Source of the DNA: Papaver somniferum
Taxonomy: Eukaryota > Streptophyta > Magnoliopsida > Ranunculales > Papaveraceae
Direction: 5' to 3'
Length of the DNA: 64,000 nucleotides
Assembly: GCF_003573695.1 (NCBI RefSeq)
Contig: NW_020650859.1
Location: forward strand, 1,550,001 to 1,614,000
The notes beneath the pieces are model-generated. The model saw only the letters and a list, made by a program, of their open reading frames with translations. It did no database searches and was not told where the DNA came from. Below, piece by piece: positions 55,918 to 64,000 of the stretch (position 1 is its first letter; the number at the start of each line of letters is the position of its first letter). Both the position numbers and the translations under genes were made by a program.

Positions 55918-56022
55918 TTTCCTAATCGAACTTTTAATTTCCTAACCAAACTTTTAATTTTTAATTTCTTAACCGAACTTTTTAATTTCCTAAACGAACT
56001 TTTAATTTCCTAACCGAACTTT
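55918..56022. repeat. Minisatellite with unit TTTAATTTCCTAACCGAACT
   Basis: Five imperfect copies of a 20-bp unit, with one copy carrying an internal partial duplication (TTTTTAATTTCTT at 55957-55970). Confidence 0.8.
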
Positions 56023-58006
56023 TCTCTGAAATCCTATATATTGCTGCATTTCCAACTCTTTCATTTATGATGGGAGCTAGAATTACATCTTAGCTTCATC
56101 CCATATTCAGCTGATACCGGTACTTTGGTGTCATTACTACTAGGAAAAATACATTTCCGTCTCATGATATGTATGTCCCTTTTCACATGCTTTATATGAG
56201 TCATTACGTCTAACCCTTATCACTTCGGGGTTCTTTCCATTTTTCAATTTTGCTATATTTAGCTTAATTTGATAAATTTCTTTATCTCAATAGGCCAAGA
56301 GAATCTCACAGCACATGTCAACCACTTACTTTAGGTTGAATATATTATTAAAAATAATTATTTCTCTTGTTGTCATACTTCAACATATACCGGTTCGTTA
56401 GTATTATGTATGAAGTAGAGAAATGAAAATTTTCTGACTCATATAATCTTTTGTGAGTTCTTCCATGAAAATTGGAATACATATGATTTTATTTGAACGT
56501 ATCTTTTCAAAATACCGACTCTTTAATAGTCGAGCAAGCGGATTACATCCCACAGAACATTCAAATTTGGGCAGAAAATATCAAATACACAATAATGGTG
56601 CTCAAGTACTTTTAAACCCCAAATAAATATACTTGAATCGAGTTGATACAACCAATTGAACAAAAGATAAACATCATTCAACCATATCCAATACTATTGC
56701 AAGAGAACAAAATACAATTGAGATCAAAATTCTTAATAATCGAGATAAACAACCATAATTTAATTGACCGTTTATATGATGTGGACTTGTCTTAAGATAT
56801 AAATAGACAAAACTAGGCATGTTCTAAAGAAGAAAAAAAAATTAAGCCTAGTAAGTATTGAATGTTAACGCCCACAGTGGTTACGTACCTCCAATTTTAG
56901 CTCCCACTGTACATATAGACAGGACCGGAACAAACATGGTCGCGGTTCCGTTATGTCGCAAACCGAATTCCCTATATATTTAGTTCAGTTACATCGCAAA
57001 TTTTTTCTCCTAAAAGAATTTTTTTTCTGAAAGCAAAAAACTCCATTAAAACTAAGTTCGGTTACATGCGCTTTCATGAACATCAGCCGAACTACATTAG
57101 TTGATAAGTTTGGTTACTTGTTCTTCAGATCTAATAGCCGAACTTGTTTGACTTAGTCCAAACTAATCTATTAATTTTCTCATTTTCAGAAAATTTTAGC
57201 CAATTCAAGCGACAAAAAACTAAATTTGAAGTATGCTTGGGTGGTTTGAAGTTTCGGATTCAAAAAATTAAAAAAACATAATTGATTTTTTCCAACTCTT
57301 ATATTCTTCTTCTTCTTCCCTCTCAATTTTAAGAAAAATAATATTGATTTAATCTTACATCTAATTATTAATTAACCTAACTTAATTACATTAACTAATG
57401 ATTACAGTAATTAATCAATACATAAATTTAATTAAGACGGTTAATTTTGGTATTAACATAAATATTTTGATAGCGGGTGTCTTTGCTTTACTTTTAAACG
57501 CCTTGCTAAAAATAGAGCCATGGTCCCCAGAAGAACCATGGTCCCAAAAAGTCAATGAAAGTATCTTGGGGAAATCAAGAAAAGAGGAGTTTCCATAGGA
57601 TTAAGTTAAAAACAATTATTAGATGATATTATTTTATAAATGAAATTTTGTTGTAACAAATCGAAGAAAAACACGTTTAAATGACAATTTTGCTAATGTC
57701 ATGGGATTAACTCTTATCAAACATAGAGTCGTTTTCTTAGGTTTTCTGATTACTACCGCCATCATGTTGTTACGCGCAGAGGCTTGTTACTAAGTACTCG
57801 GATAAAAGAAAGAAGTCTATTGATGGAATTAGTGTTCTCCGTACCAAGATTAATTGTAGCCTACGAACTTGGGACACAACATTTTCCATTTCACTTACTT
57901 TGGGTATCAGGACCTCGTGACAACGCAAGATCATGCACTAAATCATGCATCATGCATCTTTGAACCATGTAGTGCCGACTAAAATTATGTTTTGTTTTCT
58001 TTCTTG
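56023..58006. other. Intergenic AT-rich stretch
   Basis: No gene supported. The open frame at 57398-57598 has no motif. Confidence 0.4.
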
Positions 58007-58167
58007 GCTAAGAAACTTAAAATTGTGGCCATTCCATGACCTGTTGCAATCAACCTGATTTCTTATGCAGTATCTAGCAGGGTTTCTTTGCTAAGAAACT
58101 TAAAATTGTGGCCATTCCCTGACCTTTTGCAATCAATCCGATTTCTTATGCAGTATCTAGCAGGGTT
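58007..58167. repeat. Tandem duplication, 83-bp period
   Basis: GCTAAGAAACTTAAAATTGT ... TATCTAGCAGGGTTT at 58007-58089, repeated at 58090-58167 with about five differences; a young local duplication. Confidence 0.88.
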
Positions 58168-58259
58168 TTATGTATTTTCCAGTTAACATGTAGTATGCGA
58201 GATGTCTAACTCTTCATGTAAGTTTACATGCAGTACTATCGGAAGATAATTTTGTCTTA

Positions 58260-58504
58260 TACTCCCTCTATCCCGTATAGATGAACTTTTCATTCTATAT
58301 TTTTATCCCTCCTTATTTGACCTTTATAAATAAACGAGGCTATATTTTCAAAATTATCTTTTCAATTTTTAGTATAAAAGATATGTATAATTTGATAGTC
58401 ATGTTTATATTGTTCTGTATGTGTTTTAAAAAAAAATTTCAACAGTATATAAAATTTAAAAATATGCGTGACATGATTTAGACTTAAATGAGACATAGAA
58501 AGTA
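58260..58504. mobile_element. Stowaway-like MITE
   Basis: Left end TACTCCCTCTATCCCGTAT; the inverted right end is TACTTTCTATGTCTCATTT, an eroded inverse of it. TA flanks both sides. 245 bp, no ORF. The CTCCCTC-TCCC terminus is the common plant Stowaway signature. Confidence 0.65.
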
Positions 58505-58739
58505 AAGATGAAATGAAGAAGAATTATCATTAGATACTTACATTATAAAGGAAATGATCCCTATTTCTAAGATGAAACCAATATTTTTACAATGCAATTA
58601 AAAGGAATGCATCCATTATTATTGGTGGTGGTGGTTCCAAAGTAACGAGGGAACTGAAGAGGTGAAAAGAAGGTGAATGGATGGTGGTGAAGAGGAGTGT
58701 AAGTGTGGTGTAAATCCACTAGATATTTATTTCATACTA

Positions 58740-59640
58740 CTACCACTTGAATGACACCACTTTACTAGACACCGCCTCATTAAATCTTTGCTAGGAAAAC
58801 TCAAAGGGAAAAATCTAGGCAAACAAAAAAGAGCACGAAACATATAAAATAGTGATTGACACGGAGACGATATCTCGGTAAAACCTTGACAAGGAAAACC
58901 CTATGGGAAAAAAAACTTAACAAACGAAAAACAGTACAACGCGATAAGTCTAGTAAATGCGCCTTTGTGGATGTCGCTCCTCCATGATAAGGACTTAAGT
59001 TAAATTTTTGCTTGCGAATATTTGAGTCAAGAATTCCCAATTTCAGTAAATGAATTTCTTGAATTTGGAAGATTACGATGCTTTTGTGGAAGAGATATAT
59101 GCTAGTCGACGAAGTCTTCGGTTGTGACGCATAATATGTGTTGTCTTCGAATAATATTTTTGTTGTTTACGTTCTTTTTTAGTATATTGAGACTTATCTC
59201 ATGGATTGATAGCTTCTCAAAATGATTTGCAAAGGTACCTGATTTAGTTTCTTCAAAAAAGAGCCGATATATAGATACATTACCATACGTGGAAAAAATA
59301 ATATTTGTGGTTAAACCTTATATGGTTTAGAAGGACATCCAAAATCTCACGAGATGGGTATGTTGATTTGTTCTTATAGATTGACCTCTTTAATATTGAG
59401 AATCCACAAAATAACCAAAATTGATACAACCACACTTGGATGACCACCATGTTTAATTGTTTCATTAAAACCTTGTCATTAAAGAACCAAATGGATGTTT
59501 TGTAGTATTGTCTCGCTAAAAACCTTGTCGAGTAACAAAACCCTTTTGGAAAAGCTATTCTCGATCGAAGGGAAAAAGAGTACAACACAGCTTCAAGTTC
59601 GAAGTAAATTATGTCGACATCATATCCTTGAATCCTCCCC
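58740..59640 (-). mobile_element. 3' non-coding region of a Sirevirus-like copia, with repeated modules
   Basis: On the minus strand, a GGGGGAGG-containing tract (about 59633) is followed by modules of the type GTACT(C)TTTTT...CC(A)TTxGGTTTT...CTTGTCAAGGTTTT...AATGAGGC. They appear at about 59600-59250 and again at 58990-58740. Such modules are common after pol in Sirevirus-like Ty1/Copia elements. Two copies suggest an internal tandem duplication or two element ends. Confidence 0.5.
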
Positions 59641-62560
59641 CTGATGTCGGCATCTCCCCGTGATTACTTTCAGAGTTGTTCTAGACTATTCCTTTAATCA
59701 TGTACTTTTCGAAACTGAATATTGGTAATGACCTAGAAAATAGTCTACCGTATCTCCCCCTGATTACTTTTGTTGGTAAAAGGGATTATTGTTCCTTCAT
59801 AATCAACAACTTTTGGATTGCACTTTCATTAGCATTCCTTTTCATGTCTTTGCAGGGATAAAACAAATTTATGTCAATGGTTAATTTTAAGTACATGATT
59901 GCATTCACTATACCATTCTAATGACGTTGCGTTGGCGCTGAGCTATATCTAGATAACGAGTTCATTGAGGATGTAACATTTGGTCGAATACATTATGCTA
60001 AGTACAATAATGCGTCTATTATACTTAGATAAGGAAAGTTCATCTCCCGACCCAACTTCGTCATCTTCCTTTAGAAAAATTGGTCATTTATGTACATTTG
60101 AAACTCGACTAATCATGGGAGTGCTAGCATCATGCATGTCCTTGTTAAATTTACTGACAACGGACATATGCAAACTGGTGGAATAATATACCACAATCTC
60201 GGTCTTCTAGTTTAGAACATAGATAAGATCGAGATTTCCCAGGATTTTCATCTCAAATTCAGATTTTAAATAGTTTGTAAGATCTCTTATTCCATTAAGA
60301 GTACTTATCATGTCCATACCGTCAACATAGATAGCTATAATTTTGAATCAGGAACTTATTTAATACGCATGGCACGAAACCTTACTTCTTTATCCCTTCC
60401 CAATCAAATAGTCACTTAGACGGGTATACCACATCCGCATGATTGTTTGAATCTATAAGTGAGCGTTCTATCTAACTGTAAACGCACTCTGTGGTTTAGA
60501 GTTATTTGATTTGGGAAACAAAAGTCTATCAAGTACTTTTGTAAATATCTTCTATCTCTTGATTCTTTCAGAGATACGTAACAACCACATACATATGCTG
60601 CATTTCAAGTCCTTTTGAAATTACCAAGCTAACTAAGCAGCGGAACTCTATAACGTTCATTACAAGAGAACAATTCCAGGGCTTTGTGAGAAACCTCGCG
60701 CCACAAGGCGAGTCTTTGTACTTTAAGACTACTTTCTTCTCATTATGGTTTATGACAAATTAATTATGTATGTCCAATAGGCTTTACACTTGGTTGGTTA
60801 GCACTACCACACCAAATACCTATATATTTGTCAAAGAACCAAGTTCTACCTGGATCGTATAGGCCAAATATGCTCTTTGTTGACATGAAATAATAAAAAC
60901 CATGGTTCGATCTCATACTGCTCTATTTCCTTGAGCAACTATATATAAAAATAATCATTAATATGCTCGCACGGTATTTCCATTGTCTCGTGTGTGTTCT
61001 CATAATCCTTTAGGATTTCATTGTTCTCTGGAATCATTAAACTTTGGAGCGTCCTCCAGTATTGATTCATGGACATAGTCAGAGACAATCAAATGAGATG
61101 ATTTCATTAATGATACAAATTAGGTTGTGCCTTACTCATCTACTTCCTTTCTAGGTGAGAAGTGATCGAACCTGGTGGTCTCTCCATCTTCCTTTATGGA
61201 GCCACGACCTCAACTTCACTTCCACCAAGTGTAGTTGCAACACCTTAGTCTATGGTGTACCCCATACTGAGGATTTATAACATTGCAGGAATATTTGCAG
61301 CTGGTATGTGTGATCTTGTCACTTTAGCGACATCAGTGTACATTCTGAAAATTGATTATTCTTTGTCACTTCACATTTACATTTTTGGAGTACAAGAATC
61401 AATATGAGACATATTTGGGAACACACCACGAAGATTCTTGTCGTTCCCTTAGAAAATACTTTTTCTTATCTCTCCCTAACGACGGGAAGACTGTCTCACT
61501 AAAGTGATAAACCGAAAATCTAGCGGTAAGAGATCTCCTTCCAAAAGGTTTAAAAACACAAATAATTGTTGGGAATTCATTTCCAACATAACTACTTAAC
61601 AGTTTTGAAGACCCATCATAGTACGATATGGAGTCGTAAAGGCACATATATAGTGCAACCAAAAATGCGTAAGAACACGAATGTCAGGCTTAAATCCAGT
61701 TACCAACTGGTACGCAGAAAAGGTTGACTAATATTGGGTTCTAAAACGAATTAAGTAAAGATGCGCGTAATATTGCATATCCCCAAAGCAATAAAAGGTA
61801 GGTTGGTACGCATAACCTATTCCTTAGATACCATCTGTAACCTTTGATGGTAGCCTTTGCGAGACCATTAGGTATAAGATGTTCTATATTGATCTTATTA
61901 AACATGCAATATCCATCAAGTCCTTTTGATGTAAATTCTCTAGAATTAAGAAGGGTGGTGATCCTTTGCACTTTGCTTTTTGTAATATGTGCTAGGAATT
62001 CTACAAAAATTAAACGCATCGTTTTTTATGAACAACAATTGATTCAATGCATATAATCATTTACCAGAGCCATAAATTACTTTGAATGGTCCGCATTCTG
62101 CATGGATATATGTTCACTAACAACACTTTATTTCTTTGAGAATGAGTTATTAGCATTTGCATCTAAGTAAAACAGGATGGTCTCAATCATGTTTCACTAA
62201 AGAGAGACTTTGTAAGATTAATGACGTGCTTTCTTACTCAAAAACATAATGGGGAAAGGCAGTGCAAATCTAGTAACTTTAGAAATCACTGATTATGATA
62301 GATGTCGTAACTTCGCATTCTATTAGTTCATTTTCTTATACACTCAAATGAAGTGATGCTCGTGTTAGTACTTTCAAAACGGAACATCGTGTCACAACCA
62401 ATGTACCTTATGGTTATGTCAAGGTCCTTATGAATCAATCCCAATCATTTCATTGTTGGGGTTAATAAGGATTCAGTAATTCAAGTTCCAGTGATCTACA
62501 ATTAACTAGATTGACACATTAATTTTCTAGGAATATGCTTCCTTCCACATTCATTAGAAA
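59641..62560 (-). pseudogene. Heavily decayed Sirevirus-like Ty1/Copia pol
   Basis: Domains follow in order down the minus strand. Integrase at 62019-61741 shows REFTSKGLDGYCMFNKINIE, HLIPNGLAKATIK and LLLWGYAILRASL. The post-integrase piece at 61662-61399 shows ARFSVYHFSETVFPSLGRDK and ERQESSWCVP. An RT remnant near 60340-60220 shows YLKSEFEMKILGNLDL. RNase H at about 60040-59870 shows YLSIIDALLYLA, then NSLSRYSSAPTQRH. Every domain has several stops and shifts. The phrases match Sirevirus-type copia pol as I know it. No LTR pair or target duplication was located. Confidence 0.7.
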
Positions 62561-62629
62561 TAATTTATAGATGCAATCAAATCCATTCTCAACGTGCGAA
62601 GATGTGTCCAGGATAAGACTGCCCGATAT

Positions 62630-62654
62630 AACTTGTATTAGCACAATACAAGTT
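62630..62654. other. Perfect 10-bp inverted repeat
   Basis: AACTTGTATT and AATACAAGTT separated by AGCAC; a hairpin of unknown meaning near the 5' edge of the decayed copia. Confidence 0.6.
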
Positions 62655-64000
62655 ACCCACTCTTAAACTCAACAACGGGGATGGAAGTAAAACGTCGCAC
62701 GAAAATAAAAACAAGAAGATGAAGAAAAATAGACCTAGAGATGGTCGCTGCTTGTGTGTTTTGAAAAGAGATATGGACCACTGTCTATTGAAGTCCTCTC
62801 AACTATTTCACCTTCTCTCCTCCTGTATTCACTTCTTAACATTAACTTCATTCTGAAATCAAATTATGTAATGCACTTGCAGCATTGAATTTGCATCCAT
62901 AAAAGTGAATCGGATGCTTTGAAAAAAATCTTTGCTCGAAGGCAAACTCTTGCTGAGAATGTGATATCTTACTGACGCTAATACTTCCGCAAGGACCACA
63001 AGTCCACAGCCTTACTTAGTAGTTGGTAGTGAGAGCATTTTGGTTTTCACGTCATGGAGAATGTGACAGACTGACAGGCTTAATAATAACCAAAATTTGA
63101 AAACATGTAATGAATCATGACAGTGATGACACCATTTCAAGTAATGGTGCACTTTTATGATTGCTCTCTATTTGTTGAGAATTTTTATTAAAGGTATACT
63201 ATGCATGTGCTGGTGCTGCTCACTAGTATTTACCTTTAAAAGTTTTCAATTTCCAGTCCTTTCTAGGGAAATGGTAAAACATCCAATGAGGGGCCATTGC
63301 CCCCACCCCCACCACCACAACTTCCAGGAAGGAAAAATAAAAGAACAGCTCTAATGGAGGAGAATAAGTATCTTGGCATCAGAGTACATGGATTTCTTGA
63401 AGGCTTTATCTTCTTCTTAATCCTTATGTGGAAAACACAACTATAGGTACGTTGCAAATAGCCATTCTAGATTCTGGTTACTTATATGCCCAATGCAGTG
63501 ATCCAAATGTTTGTGAATCTCAGTCTCAATGCCAACTAGACTTGAGCAGTATACATGCATGATCACCAATGCCAATTACCTAATTTTAAGCTTATAATTG
63601 GTGATTCCATCTCTTCGTATATGGTTGCGTGTTCTCATGATGGCCCAAAAGAAGAGTGATCATTGATGTACCACTGGGATACTTACTCTCTACTATGGTT
63701 AGTTATGCATGACTGGACGCATCACCAACTTATTGTGAACTAATTAAGCTTAACTATGCATGATTATAACACGTTACGGTGCTTAGGTCTTGGTATTTCA
63801 CTAAGAAAAATGTTGATAGAGAGATCGACATATGGACCATTCTCCATTAATTGATGTCCTCTCAACTATTTTTTACCTGCCCCCGCCTCGTATATTTACT
63901 TCTTCGTTTTATTGAAAGGGTTAAGTGGCAAAATGTCCCAAAATCGAGAAAATATCTCGGACGTTAGGAGAAAGATTAAAATGTCCCAAAATATTATCAA
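62655..64000. other. Intergenic region with a pair of direct repeats
   Basis: A block ATATGGACCA(C/T)...CCTCTCAACTATTT...CCT(C)...TATxTACTTCTT occurs at 62771-62837 and again at 63830-63905 in the same orientation, about 1.06 kb apart. Between them no gene is supported; a C-rich tract (CCCCCACCCCCACCACCAC) lies at 63299-63318. Confidence 0.55.

Noticed and set aside
57398..57598. Small ORF of 66 codons
   Set aside because: AT-rich codons, no motif, no promoter or splice context.
62630..62654. Intrinsic terminator
   Set aside because: A bacterial-type terminator has no meaning in plant nuclear DNA; recorded only as an inverted repeat.

Overview
The window is plant nuclear DNA, almost certainly from a eudicot. 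It is AT-rich, its genes have introns with GT/AG borders, and the host genes belong to plant families: a plastid-type DnaJ protein, a neprosin-domain protein and an SPT16-like protein. Most of the rest is transposable elements. Some of the repeats remind me of Papaveraceae genomes, but that is an impression and I could not test it.

Left part (1-16.9 kb). A 5'-truncated LINE on the minus strand lies at 1-1046. It is followed by a PBS-like site, then by minus-strand ORFs built from a recurring W-N-G-x-x-L-R module (2.78-5.33 kb) that I cannot assign to a family. A complete five-exon DnaJ gene (6360-8832, minus) can be assembled with all splice phases intact; its large intron holds a diverged internal duplication. 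From 9 to 16.9 kb there are repeat-derived stretches, a plant-mobile-domain pseudogene fragment, a pogo/Tigger-like MITE and a Ty3/Gypsy gag remnant.

Nested transposon complex (16939-33607). A Ty1/Copia element with 0.53-kb LTRs, a CTTCC target duplication, a Met-tRNA PBS and a decayed gag-pol has been hit twice. A 7.9-kb non-autonomous LTR element (2869-bp LTRs, no coding capacity, minus orientation, AAGTA duplication) sits in the integrase region. A 3.6-kb non-autonomous CACTA element (CCA duplication) sits in the reverse-transcriptase region. Removing both leaves a copia of about 5.2 kb, a normal size.

Middle (33.6-47.8 kb). A six-exon neprosin gene (34988-37776, minus) assembles cleanly and is flanked by a 65-bp inverted repeat. 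A 1.04-kb repeat occurs twice in direct orientation (33.8 and 46.1 kb); the second copy carries a hAT-type MITE with an 8-bp target duplication whose empty site is preserved in the first copy. A second CACTA-like element (41699-45829) abuts a 157-codon ORF of unknown origin.

Right part (47.8-64 kb). An intronless SPT16-like gene (50153-51757, plus) keeps the middle/Rtt106-like part of this FACT subunit but lacks the N-terminal peptidase-like half. It has a TATA box, a 5'UTR intron and upstream ATGs. A 2.5-kb non-autonomous hAT element with a perfect 8-bp duplication follows. Beyond it are several tandem duplications, a Stowaway-like MITE and a heavily decayed Sirevirus-like copia on the minus strand (58.7-62.6 kb).

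No tRNA, rRNA or CRISPR was seen. The three host genes look unrelated in function; what ties the window together is the history of transposon insertion.
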